Below are positions 9,270 through 17,252 of a stretch of DNA of 64,000 bases, piece by piece (the stretch's first letter is position 1; each line of letters begins with the position of its first letter). The position numbers were made by a program, and so were the translations under genes. The DNA is from an uncultured Allomuricauda sp. (lineage in GTDB: Bacteria; Bacteroidota; Bacteroidia; Flavobacteriales; Flavobacteriaceae), in the NCBI RefSeq assembly GCF_947258355.1, contig NZ_CAMYIC010000063.1:103873-167872 (forward strand), given 5' to 3'. The notes beneath the pieces are model-generated. The model ran no database searches and had not been told where the DNA came from. It saw nothing but the letters and a program-made list of their open reading frames with translations.

Positions 9270-10253
9270 CTAGTTTTTCTTAAGAAGGCTCTGCATCAAT
9301 CTTTTATGATAATTAGGAACAACGTCATAACAGTAGAGGATAGGAAATCCTTCACCCCTGTCGCACAAAAGGTATTGTTTAAAATTTTGCTGCTCATCTT
9401 TCCATTGCATGTCGTTCGCATGGATTTCCAATCTGGCAACTAGAGGCTCCATTACGATGTCCTCGGGTGCTATAAGGTAATGACTGGCCAATACATCGAA
9501 GGGGTTGAAACCGATATCCCCGGCCTCCAACCACTGCTGTAACCAGGGCCCTGATTTATCGTACAACCATTTGGTTCCTGGAGAACCGTTCTTCAGCTGT
9601 CCCAAATCCTTGGCTGTCAACCACACTTTGTTCGATAGTTCAAATGGGCAAAGAACCACTTTTAACCCTCTCTGAAAAAGGATACGGAAGGCATCGTTGT
9701 CCAGATCAAAATTAAGGTCGGGGGCACGTCGTACCGGGCTTCCAATTTCAAAGTAGGATGTGGGGGTTCTACGCCCGGCGACCAGCACAACCTCCTGGAT
9801 CCTCGATACTAATTCTGGGTAACGCAGTAAGAGCAGACCTACATTAGTGGCAGGGCCAATGGCCAAAATAGTCATTGGCTCCTTTCTCAGGGCTTCTGCC
9901 ATGGCTTCAACTGCATCGTTCGTTTCAACCTGCCCCAAATCTGTCCTTTCCCCTGCCCCCTTGTACACGGGAATGGGATAGGGCGAAAATTCATTGACCA
10001 TCTCGGTACAGAGTCGGTAGGCATCATCAATTCGTGTATTTCCAAAAACGGCGCTAATTCCGGTAATATGGATATTGTCCGCCTGAAACAACTGTAAGAT
10101 GGCATAGCCATCATCAACATCACTGTACCCTTCCCTTTGGTAACGTTTCATCCCTACAGCCAGATCGGTATCGACCCAAACTTTCTTTTTTTTGTTAAGC
10201 CGTTTCCAGGTTCGGCTTGGAATTCGTTGAAGCTTGACATTGATTCGGTCCAT
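9270..10253 (-). CDS. Nucleoside hydrolase (main reading frame; apparent 5' frameshift)
   Basis: Inosine-uridine-preferring-type nucleoside hydrolase that splits nucleosides into base and ribose. The calcium/ribose site is VWVDTDLAVG, separated by a short insert from DVDDGYAI; later motifs are ILAIGPATNVG, EVVLVAGRR and FNPFDVLASH. The first possible start in this frame (10253) gives an odd basic leader containing MDRINVKLQRIPSRTWKRL with several rare-looking CGA codons and no export signal. A second frame, open from 10381, supplies a signal peptide and would join this one if the A8 tract at 10186-10193 had nine bases. The enzyme is the third gene of a SusCD operon, so a periplasmic location is expected. 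The fold assignment is firm; the true N-terminus is uncertain. Confidence 0.8.
   Translation of the reverse strand: MDRINVKLQRIPSRTWKRLNKKKKVWVDTDLAVGMKRYQREGYSDVDDGYAILQLFQADNIHITGISAVFGNTRIDDAYRLCTEMVNEFSPYPIPVYKGAGERTDLGQVETNDAVEAMAEALRKEPMTILAIGPATNVGLLLLRYPELVSRIQEVVLVAGRRTPTSYFEIGSPVRRAPDLNFDLDNDAFRILFQRGLKVVLCPFELSNKVWLTAKDLGQLKNGSPGTKWLYDKSGPWLQQWLEAGDIGFNPFDVLASHYLIAPEDIVMEPLVARLEIHANDMQWKDEQQNFKQYLLCDRGEGFPILYCYDVVPNYHKRLMQSLLKKN
10186..10193 (-). repeat. Poly-A8 homopolymer at the frameshift point
   Basis: Eight A residues on the coding (minus) strand, T8 on the plus strand, exactly where the signal-peptide frame and the hydrolase frame can be joined by adding one base. Such tracts are prone to replication slippage, ribosomal or polymerase slippage, and assembly error. 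Confidence 0.9.
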
Positions 10254-10381
10254 GGTACCAGGTCCGGGGAGTTAGCATACGAGGTCCAAATGGACAAGCT
10301 ATCGATATTGGCATTCAATAGTGCAGTATCCAACAAAATTAGAATCAATAACAGTCTCGATGACATATGGTATATTTTCAT
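10186..10381 (-). other. Signal-peptide reading frame, out of frame with the nucleoside hydrolase
   Basis: ATG at 10381 lies 23 bases after the SusD stop, the normal spacing for the next gene in this operon. It encodes MKIYHMSSRLLLILILLDTA and LLNANID, a good export signal, then about 40 residues with ordinary codons (GAA, TTC, AAC, CAA) up to the poly-A tract. The frame is one base out of phase with the hydrolase; one extra A would give LTKKKKVWVDTDLAVG. I interpret it as the authentic 5' part of the hydrolase gene. Confidence 0.65.
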
Positions 10382-10404
10382 TTTCGATTATTTAAAATGT
10401 GTGT

Positions 10405-11847
10405 CTACAGTTCCCACCAACACTTAGCATTGATATGGTCCCCTCCGATACGTGAAACGGCTTGATCATAATTTTCTTTGTTAGCAGCTTGTTCCGACTC
10501 TGGATACAGGTAACGAGAGGGATATTGATTATCGTTAAAGTTGTCCAGTCCCGGTATTAGTGCGGGAATACCGGTACGTCGTATATTGAACCAAGCCTCA
10601 TGCCCTACCATAAATAAGCTTAGCCATTTTTGGGTAAGGATTTTTTCGAGATTTTCGTTCATTCCCCCGTTGAGGGCAATAACTTCCCTTGAAAAATAAT
10701 CCCCCGGGACCTCTGTACTATAATAATCAAAATGTGCTTTTATACCATTTTCATAATAGGTTTGGGCATTTCCCGTAATATATCCCCTTTCCACAGCTTC
10801 TGCTAGGGCAAATTGCACCTCTGAATATAACATGAGCTGTGCATCCACTCCATCTGGAACTGCCCGGAACCTATCCGACATATTGGAAACATCATTGAGT
10901 ACGATACCCATTTCACTTATGGTCTGCGTGCTTAGTCCATTGGGCATTCCTTTAAATTCTGGAGTGCCGGCCAGTAAGCTTTCCTGTGTGGGATTGAAAA
11001 AGACCGCGATCCTGGGATCGTCCCAATTCTTTAATGTCTGTTCCACTGTCCCACTCATTTTAAGACCTTGGTATATCCCTGTCGAGGCACTGAACAGCGG
11101 GAATTGGTTAGGTGCTGAACTTAAATAGGGCACAACTGCATTATCCGCGTTCGATTGCATGAGCATATCCTCATCTGCTAGCTGCTGCAGGTCACTAAAA
11201 TCGCTGATCTTTTTGCTTATCCGGAGATAGTAACGTACTTGGAGCGAATTCGCAAATCGAATCCATTTGGTCAAATCATTGCCGAACATAATATCTCCAC
11301 GAATACTTTCAGTGGTATTCTGAAGTTTTGCTACCGCGGCATCCAACCGGGCAATAATTCCATTTTCCGGGTCGGTGTATATACTTTCTTGAGTGTCATA
11401 TATAGGTGTAAAATTAAAATCTGCAAACCCAATAGCTTCAGAATAGGGAACATCGCCCCACATATCGGTGAGTTGTGAAAAAAGATAGCTACGTAGGATT
11501 TCTGCCACTCCATCATAGGTTTCATTATATCCGGGCAAAGTTTCCATGGATTCCAAATCAGCCAATAAACTGTAGATCAAGTTCCAATATCCACTATTGC
11601 TTCCCAGTTCATACCTATCTATCCGCTCAAACTCGACATCTGCATTAAACTGTGCCAAATAATTATTGAGCCTCAGACCTTGATTATAGGTGTGTTCATT
11701 ACTTTCGGCCGCTATAACGTTGGTCAATAAAAATTCCGGGCTTACTTCTTGTGGTTCGTTCGGATTGTCGTTTATGGAATCGAAGTCTCTTGTACAACTC
11801 ACAACGAACAAGCCGAAAAAGATTAAAATCAGAGATATATTTTTCAT
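10405..11847 (-). CDS. SusD/RagB-type outer membrane lipoprotein (nucleoside locus)
   Basis: A 480-residue surface lipoprotein with lipobox V-V-S-C18, then TRDFDSINDNPNEPQEVSPEF, the usual opening of the SusD-like branch also seen with non-glycan ligands. Family marks are LFSQLTDMWGDVPYSEA, GNDLTKWIRFANSLQVRYYLRIS, ILTQKWLSLFMVGHEAWFNIRRTG and a C-terminal SRIGGDHINAKCWW. It acts as the lid and ligand-capture subunit on the SusC channel. It starts 9 bases after the SusC stop and is followed by the nucleoside hydrolase, so nucleosides or nucleotides are the inferred ligand. Confidence 0.9.
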   Translation of the reverse strand: MKNISLILIFFGLFVVSCTRDFDSINDNPNEPQEVSPEFLLTNVIAAESNEHTYNQGLRLNNYLAQFNADVEFERIDRYELGSNSGYWNLIYSLLADLESMETLPGYNETYDGVAEILRSYLFSQLTDMWGDVPYSEAIGFADFNFTPIYDTQESIYTDPENGIIARLDAAVAKLQNTTESIRGDIMFGNDLTKWIRFANSLQVRYYLRISKKISDFSDLQQLADEDMLMQSNADNAVVPYLSSAPNQFPLFSASTGIYQGLKMSGTVEQTLKNWDDPRIAVFFNPTQESLLAGTPEFKGMPNGLSTQTISEMGIVLNDVSNMSDRFRAVPDGVDAQLMLYSEVQFALAEAVERGYITGNAQTYYENGIKAHFDYYSTEVPGDYFSREVIALNGGMNENLEKILTQKWLSLFMVGHEAWFNIRRTGIPALIPGLDNFNDNQYPSRYLYPESEQAANKENYDQAVSRIGGDHINAKCWWEL

Positions 11848-11856
11848 AGGTTATTC

Positions 11857-14800
11857 TTAAAAATTGGTCTTAAGGCTTACACCAAAACTTCTGGTTGATG
11901 GATAGGAAAAATCCTCAACGCCATATACAATATTGCGTTCTTGCAGGGCATTCAATTCTGGATCAAAATGCGGGTTCTCGGTAAACAACAATAGATTGCT
12001 TCCTATCAGTCCAACCTTCAGGTTTTCCATTCCCAATGATTTGGCCATTCGTTGGGGGAAAGTATAGTAGACACTTAGTTGTCTCAGTTTAACATAGGAA
12101 GCATCGTATAGGGCACTGGCTTCATTGCCCCGATCGTAAAATGCGTTATTGAACCTACTGGCGGCCACTGCGGTAGTATTGGGAACATATTGTGGATTGT
12201 CGGGGGTACCCACATTGACCACACCATTTCCCACAACACCATTACCATCCACAAATTGTGTGTTTTCCGAACCTCCTTCACGTCCTAGCAAGGTTTCCTT
12301 TAAAACTCCGGACGTACTTCCCAAGGCTTTGGTACGCGATACGATCGTACCTCCCTGGCGCCAGTCGAACAAAATGGTAAAGTCCAAGTTTTTATACGAA
12401 AAACTGTTATTGAAACCCAAGGTGAAATCCGGGTTGTAATTTCCCAATTTGCGCAAATTGGCATCTTGCACGGGCAACCCATTGGCATCATAAAGGTCTT
12501 GGCCATCGATCTGTACAAAACCGGTACCGTACATATCCCCTACCCGACCACCTTCTCGTGCAATATAGAAGACGGTATTGGAACCACCGCTTCCACTAAA
12601 AACGTTGGCCGTGGCGGTTACAAACTGGTCCACACCTGCCGGCAATTCCGTAACCACACTTCTAAAGGTGCTAAAGTTTACGGAGGTGTTCCAAGTAAAA
12701 TCGGTAGTCTTAATCGGTGAGGCACTTAGCATCAATTCGAGCCCTCGTGTTCTTATCTTTCCCCCATTTTCGTTAAAACTATTAAAGCCTGTGGCATTGG
12801 AAATAGGTCTGGAAATAATCTGGTCCTTGCTCACATTTTGGTATGCAGATCCCTCAAACTGTATCCTTCCATTCAAGAACCAAGCTTCAAGTCCCAACTC
12901 ATAGGCATCCAGACGCTCCGGTTTTAAATTGGTATTCTTTAGTACAGTTTCATTGGTCACTCTAAAGTTGGGACCGTAATTTCCATTGAGCTGAAACGTT
13001 TGGGTGTTTTGAAACGGATCGGTATCATTGCCCACCGAGGCAGCACTCAACCTAAATTTTAAATAAGAAAGTTCTTCTGGAAGCTCTAGGGCATTGGAAG
13101 CAATAAAACTAAGACCCGCCGAATAGTATCCAAACGAGTTATTTCCACTTGGCAAGGTGCTGCTCCAGTCATTTCGATAGGTGAAGTCGACATATAGTTC
13201 GTTCTGATATGCAAAATTGGCCGTACCATAGATACTGTTGATTCTTTTGTCAAGGTTTTCGCTATTTCCCAATAAAGGGGCCCTAGAATTGGCCAAGGTA
13301 TAAATTTCCGGAATGGCCAATTGTGATGCTTCCGAATACGAATAATTGATTTTTTGATCGAGACGATTGGCACCTGCAGTAAGGGTATAGTGCCAATCCT
13401 CATTGAAATTGTTCTTATAGGTAAACAAAAAATCCGTGTTCAACTCCCTAAAACGAACATTATCCTTTCGAAAAGACCCAAATGGGTTTGCATTGGTACT
13501 TACCGCCCGACGAAACTCCCTGTCTTCATTATAGGTATCCAAGCCAGCTCGTACCTTCAGCGAAAGGTGATCCGAAAAATCATAGGTAGCGGATACATTG
13601 CCCAAAACCCGATTTTTATCAAAACTATTGGTGTTTTCAAAAAGGGTCAGATAGGGGTTGGTCAACCATAGGTAATTGATGTCAAAATGCTGTCTACCGG
13701 TCTGACCCGCCTGCCAGTAATCTCTAAGGGATTCAATATTGGTCTGTCTTCCAGTCCAATTAAAACCATAGAGCACATTCTCATAACCATATCCCAAGTT
13801 AGGTCTATTACCACTTCTTGTATTGATATAATTGACAAAAGTATTGACCTGGAGTTTGTCGGTTAACATCTGGTCCAAACTCAATGCAATTCCATCCCTT
13901 TTAAGATCGGTATTCGGTATAATACCCTCATTTCGCAAACTACTGTAGGAAACACGGGTACCACCTTTTTCAGATGTATTGCTAATGGCAATATTATTTT
14001 GGTAGGTTATTCCAGTTTCAAAAAAATTGCGCACATTATCCGGTCTGGCCACCCAAGGAGTCGGCGTAATGGCCGTAAAAGATCCATCGGGAAACCTACG
14101 CGAAAGAACATCACCGGCACGAACGGGATTACCGTTGACATCTACAGAAGGACTATCAAACTGTGGAATCAATAATCCTGCGTCCAATCTTGGACCGTAA
14201 CTACTAATACCTCCATCACCAATTCCGGCTCCTGTACCATCCTGAAAGGCATAGGCTCCATTAGAGCCCAAACCGTATTCATTTTGATAATCAGGCAAAG
14301 TAAGTAAGGTTTCAATGGTAAAATTACTATTGATGCTCACCCCAAAGCCTTCGGCCCTATTACCTCGTTTAGTAGTGATCAGCACCACCCCATTTGCGGC
14401 TCTAGCTCCATAAAGGGCGGCCGACCCAGCGCCTTTTAAAATGGAAACGGATGCAATATCATCCGGACTGAACTCGGAACTGCCATTACCGTAATCTACT
14501 TCTTGTAAAGCTCCGTTATTTACCAAGTCACTCGTAATCTGCTCGTTGCTAATAGGAACACCGTCCACTACGAAAAGTGGTTGATTGCTTCCACTCAGGG
14601 AATTTTCACCTCGAATAATAATCCTGGAGGATGATCCCACACCACTGGAACCGTTGGTTATCTGCACACCGGCGACCTGTCCTGCCAAACTATTTACAAT
14701 ATTGGTCTGCGTAACCCGAACCAATTTGTCCGAACTTACGGAAGATACCGCTGAGACTAAGGCTCTTTTATCTTTTTCTATGCCAAGTGCGGTGACCACT

Positions 14801-15108
14801 ACCTCATCCAATTGTTCTTGGGATGCCGTCATTAACAATATAGAGGGCAACCGTCCTTCTTCCACTTGAACCGTTAGGGTCTTGAATCCTATGGAGGAAA
14901 TTTGAAGAGTAAACTTTTTGGAGGGTATCTTCAACTCAAAATATCCGTTTTCGTCGGTAGTCGTATAATTTTGAGTGCCCTCTTGATATACTGCAGCATA
15001 TGGAATTGGTAATTGATCGTTATCCAATACTCTGGAACTGTATGTACTTTCTTGTGCTGACGAACTCAGCAAAAATAATTGCAATATGATGATCTGTATC
15101 GATCTCAT
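11857..15108 (-). CDS. SusC/RagA-type TonB-dependent transporter (nucleoside locus)
   Basis: Outer membrane TonB-dependent channel of about 1083 residues. The start at 15108 gives MRSIQIIILQLFLLSSSAQ, a standard signal peptide; an in-frame start at 15168 would place 20 charged residues before it. After the signal comes a carboxypeptidase-regulatory-like beta-sandwich (LPIPYAAVYQEGTQ, ISSIGFKTLTV), the TonB box region QLDEVVVTALGIEK, the plug domain with VAGVQITNGSSG and RIIIRGENSL, and a 22-stranded barrel ending RSFGVSLKTNF. It heads the SusC-SusD-hydrolase-kinase operon and is expected to import the ligand captured by SusD using TonB energy. Confidence 0.92.
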   Translation of the reverse strand: MRSIQIIILQLFLLSSSAQESTYSSRVLDNDQLPIPYAAVYQEGTQNYTTTDENGYFELKIPSKKFTLQISSIGFKTLTVQVEEGRLPSILLMTASQEQLDEVVVTALGIEKDKRALVSAVSSVSSDKLVRVTQTNIVNSLAGQVAGVQITNGSSGVGSSSRIIIRGENSLSGSNQPLFVVDGVPISNEQITSDLVNNGALQEVDYGNGSSEFSPDDIASVSILKGAGSAALYGARAANGVVLITTKRGNRAEGFGVSINSNFTIETLLTLPDYQNEYGLGSNGAYAFQDGTGAGIGDGGISSYGPRLDAGLLIPQFDSPSVDVNGNPVRAGDVLSRRFPDGSFTAITPTPWVARPDNVRNFFETGITYQNNIAISNTSEKGGTRVSYSSLRNEGIIPNTDLKRDGIALSLDQMLTDKLQVNTFVNYINTRSGNRPNLGYGYENVLYGFNWTGRQTNIESLRDYWQAGQTGRQHFDINYLWLTNPYLTLFENTNSFDKNRVLGNVSATYDFSDHLSLKVRAGLDTYNEDREFRRAVSTNANPFGSFRKDNVRFRELNTDFLFTYKNNFNEDWHYTLTAGANRLDQKINYSYSEASQLAIPEIYTLANSRAPLLGNSENLDKRINSIYGTANFAYQNELYVDFTYRNDWSSTLPSGNNSFGYYSAGLSFIASNALELPEELSYLKFRLSAASVGNDTDPFQNTQTFQLNGNYGPNFRVTNETVLKNTNLKPERLDAYELGLEAWFLNGRIQFEGSAYQNVSKDQIISRPISNATGFNSFNENGGKIRTRGLELMLSASPIKTTDFTWNTSVNFSTFRSVVTELPAGVDQFVTATANVFSGSGGSNTVFYIAREGGRVGDMYGTGFVQIDGQDLYDANGLPVQDANLRKLGNYNPDFTLGFNNSFSYKNLDFTILFDWRQGGTIVSRTKALGSTSGVLKETLLGREGGSENTQFVDGNGVVGNGVVNVGTPDNPQYVPNTTAVAASRFNNAFYDRGNEASALYDASYVKLRQLSVYYTFPQRMAKSLGMENLKVGLIGSNLLLFTENPHFDPELNALQERNIVYGVEDFSYPSTRSFGVSLKTNF

Positions 15109-15183
15109 AAATTTCGGTTGAATGAATTGATGATGCCGTTTTTTGACGTATTCCAACCGTAAGTGCATGTTTTCGGTAAATGT

Positions 15184-15200
15184 GGTTACCAGAGGTAACC
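15184..15200. promoter_or_regulatory. Perfect palindrome upstream of the nucleoside SusC gene
   Basis: GGTTACC-AGA-GGTAACC is a perfect 7-base inverted repeat with a 3-base centre, 75 bases before the SusC start at 15108. No regulator gene is adjacent, so if it is an operator its protein is encoded elsewhere. Confidence 0.45.
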
Positions 15201-15602
15201 TTTAAAGTATCGTTTATGAAAATCCCAGTAACGAATGCAAGTCATCTTTGTCCACAAACCATTCATGCACAACGGTTGCTTAATCAGCCAATAGGTCGAC
15301 TGATGTATTCAATACTTACGTGATTTAGAAAATGATGACTTTATTTCAAGTCAAAGTCTTAACGTACGTAGTCCCTTGTCAATCGACCGCAGGGGCATAC
15401 TACGACTCAATTGTATAGCATTATGGCCTGGAACGGATGGCTGTTTATCCAACTGTAATTCATTGATCACATATCCCTGTTTATAAACATATACTGCACA
15501 AAATCCGTTGTTTGAAGTGGAAGGCGATACCTGTTGACGGTTCATGGAATTAAAATGGCACAGACCATTGTCTTTATACTTTAAGAAACCACCACAATAT
15601 AA
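15201..15602. other. Intergenic leader region of the nucleoside locus
   Basis: About 400 bases between the SusC palindrome and the terminator at 15603. It holds an imperfect inverted repeat (CGTAGT at 15367-15372 with ACTACG at 15399-15404) and a 64-codon minus-strand open frame (15351-15545) without recognisable features. No promoter could be fixed with confidence. Confidence 0.4.
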
Positions 15603-15628
15603 AAAAGCCCCTGTTCTGAGGGGCTTTT
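15603..15628 (-). terminator. Intrinsic terminator after the AhpD-like gene
   Basis: AAAAGCCCCT pairs with AGGGGCTTTT around a 6-base loop, giving a GC-rich stem flanked by A and T runs on both sides. It lies 102 bases past the stop of the AhpD-like gene (15730) and could work in both directions. Confidence 0.8.
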
Positions 15629-15729
15629 CAGTATACTAAGTTATTCAAATTCATTCCTCCTGGGCATATTTCAGACATGCTGATGGTCAGTCGATTTCAG
15701 ATGTCGCGAACAACCCAGTGGACCCTTGT

Positions 15730-16296
15730 TCAATTTTTCCAATCGAATTGTTTAAAAGCATCGTCCAATGTAGTTTCAGCTATATGATTGGTATAATTGC
15801 TTATTACTTTTTGGGAAAGTCCTAGAATAATTTCAAGTAACTGTCTTTGACCAAAACCAGCCTCATAAAAGGCAGCTATTTCCTCCTGTGAGACAACTCC
15901 CCTATTACGCACCAACGCCAAGGTCATGGAACGCAAAGCTTCCAATTTTGGCTTAGCAAGAGGTGTTTTATTTCGTAAAGCCTCTATAATAGTATCATCC
16001 ACCTTCATAGCCTTGGCAATGGCCGTATGCGCGGGCACGCAATAATGGCATTCGTGCTCCACGTTAATCGTTTGCCAGACTACGGTCAGCTCATCACTAT
16101 CGAAAGAAGAATTCATAAATAGCTCATGCATGGTCTGGTAAGCTTCCAAAAGACCAGGTGCTTCAGCCAGTGCCCCATGTAGGTTGGGCACGTAGCCATA
16201 GGATTTTTTGGATTTTTCCAATAGTGACTTACTAGCTTCAGGAGCCGTGTCGATGTTATGAATTTTTAGCGTTTCACCTGTAACTGTTGTACTCAT
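15730..16296 (-). CDS. AhpD-like / carboxymuconolactone decarboxylase family protein
   Basis: A 188-residue cytoplasmic, all-helical protein of the AhpD-like superfamily. The redox motif C83-HY-C86 with H90 appears in the context EHECHYCVPAHTAIA, the usual active site for alkylhydroperoxidase activity in this fold. The N-terminal half (GYVPNLHGALAEAPGLLEAYQTMHELF) is typical of the carboxymuconolactone-decarboxylase-like group with peroxidase-like roles. It lies directly downstream of a tetR gene with a TetR-type palindrome (16324-16339) in the 60-base gap, so it is very probably that repressor's target. The inducer could be a peroxide or an electrophile; this is inference. Confidence 0.87.
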   Translation of the reverse strand: MSTTVTGETLKIHNIDTAPEASKSLLEKSKKSYGYVPNLHGALAEAPGLLEAYQTMHELFMNSSFDSDELTVVWQTINVEHECHYCVPAHTAIAKAMKVDDTIIEALRNKTPLAKPKLEALRSMTLALVRNRGVVSQEEIAAFYEAGFGQRQLLEIILGLSQKVISNYTNHIAETTLDDAFKQFDWKN

Positions 16297-16323
16297 AATT
16301 ATTTTTATTTAACATTGATATTC

Positions 16324-16339
16324 CTAACCGTTTGGTTAG
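16324..16339. promoter_or_regulatory. TetR operator in front of the AhpD-like gene
   Basis: CTAACC-GTTT-GGTTAG, a perfect 6-base inverted repeat with a 4-base spacer, 27 bases upstream of the AhpD-like start codon. A near-identical site lies upstream of tetR at 16944-16959, which is strong internal support for both. Confidence 0.75.
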
Positions 16340-16356
16340 TTTTATTACAAAAAATT

Positions 16357-16920
16357 TTAGATATTCCTAAAGATATTTTCGATATAATTTTCCATTTGTT
16401 CGGGATTGAAAACCCTTGAAGCGGAAGATAACCCGAACATTGAGATAATTAAAAAATCCGCTTGTTGTTCAATGGTTTTTCCGTCCTTGTTTTTATCCTT
16501 CGCCAATACTGTGGCGAACACAGTTCTCACCCGATCTATAAAATCCCCCAAGACCATTTTGATCTTAGTATCTGCGTCCTGATCGATTTCATTTGCGGTA
16601 TTCGTTATCAAACAACCCTTACCAAACTTGTTGCCTTTTGAGAACAGTAGAAATTCCCGGAAGTATTCCTTGATGCTTTCAACACCATTGCCACTATCTT
16701 TAAGCCTATTTATTAGCGTGTTCAAACGTTTTTCATAGCATTTGATACTTTCCAAAAAAACTCCGTCCTTACTGCCAAAACTGGCGTAAATGGAAAATTT
16801 ATTGATTCCCATTTCTTTTTCCAGCATCTGGACCGAAGTAGTTTGATAGCCATTTCGCCAGAATAATTGCATTGCCTTTTCGATGACTTCTTGCTCGTTG
16901 TATTGCTTTGTCCTTGGCAT
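16357..16920 (-). CDS. TetR family transcriptional repressor
   Basis: A 187-residue regulator. The N-terminal helix-turn-helix (residues 1-50) reads EQEVIEKAMQLFWRNGYQTTSVQMLEKEMGINKFSIYASFGSKDGVF (given in sections here, it follows the TetR pattern closely). The C-terminal part contains KGCLITNTANE, typical of the TetR branch that controls oxidoreductase and AhpD-like genes. It is transcribed toward the AhpD-like gene and has matching palindromes upstream of itself and of that gene, pointing to autoregulation plus control of the neighbour. Confidence 0.9.
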   Translation of the reverse strand: MPRTKQYNEQEVIEKAMQLFWRNGYQTTSVQMLEKEMGINKFSIYASFGSKDGVFLESIKCYEKRLNTLINRLKDSGNGVESIKEYFREFLLFSKGNKFGKGCLITNTANEIDQDADTKIKMVLGDFIDRVRTVFATVLAKDKNKDGKTIEQQADFLIISMFGLSSASRVFNPEQMENYIENIFRNI

Positions 16921-16943
16921 AAATCAGTAATTGGACTACAAAA

Positions 16944-16959
16944 CTAAACAATTGGTTAG
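16944..16959. promoter_or_regulatory. TetR operator in front of tetR
   Basis: CTAAAC-AATT-GGTTAG, 24 bases upstream of the tetR start at 16920. It differs from the site at 16324-16339 by one base in the arms and keeps the 4-base spacer, consistent with autoregulation. Confidence 0.65.
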
Positions 16960-16982
16960 AAATAAAAATGTTTTTAACTTGT

Positions 16983-17008
16983 TTTTGTGAAACAGCTGTT
17001 TCACAAAA
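16983..17008. promoter_or_regulatory. Perfect 26-base palindrome upstream of tetR
   Basis: TTTTGTGAAACAG is followed immediately by its exact complement CTGTTTCACAAAA, with no spacer. A loopless dyad of this length is a better protein-binding site than a terminator. It lies 63 bases upstream of the tetR start and 24 bases beyond the TetR operator. The rest of 17009-17252 shows only a weak GTTTGC/GCAAAC inverted repeat. Confidence 0.6.
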
Positions 17009-17252
17009 TAATATACCTATACCATGCTTATTATGCAATGAAATATGGTAAATTCCCTATTAAGTCCCAATTATCCTTAGCCTCTTTGAAAATCAGACAT
17101 ACCTTTAGCTTGAAAGGCATGGTCATCCGACATGATAAAAATAATGTTCAAGGGGCTCTTTGCCACTCCTGCGTTTGACTTCTCCCGCTGTTTGCATGAA
17201 ACCTTGAAGAGCAAACCAAGAAGTGTTAATCCGATGTGCATGTTGTGTGATT

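Noticed and set aside
15351..15545. 64-codon minus-strand open frame upstream of the nucleoside SusC gene
   Set aside because: No family pattern, no signal or hydrophobic structure, and the stretch contains an inverted repeat; more likely leader DNA.
16987..17178. 63-codon plus-strand open frame between tetR and GH3
   Set aside because: It starts inside the 26-base palindrome and has no recognisable composition or motif of a real protein.
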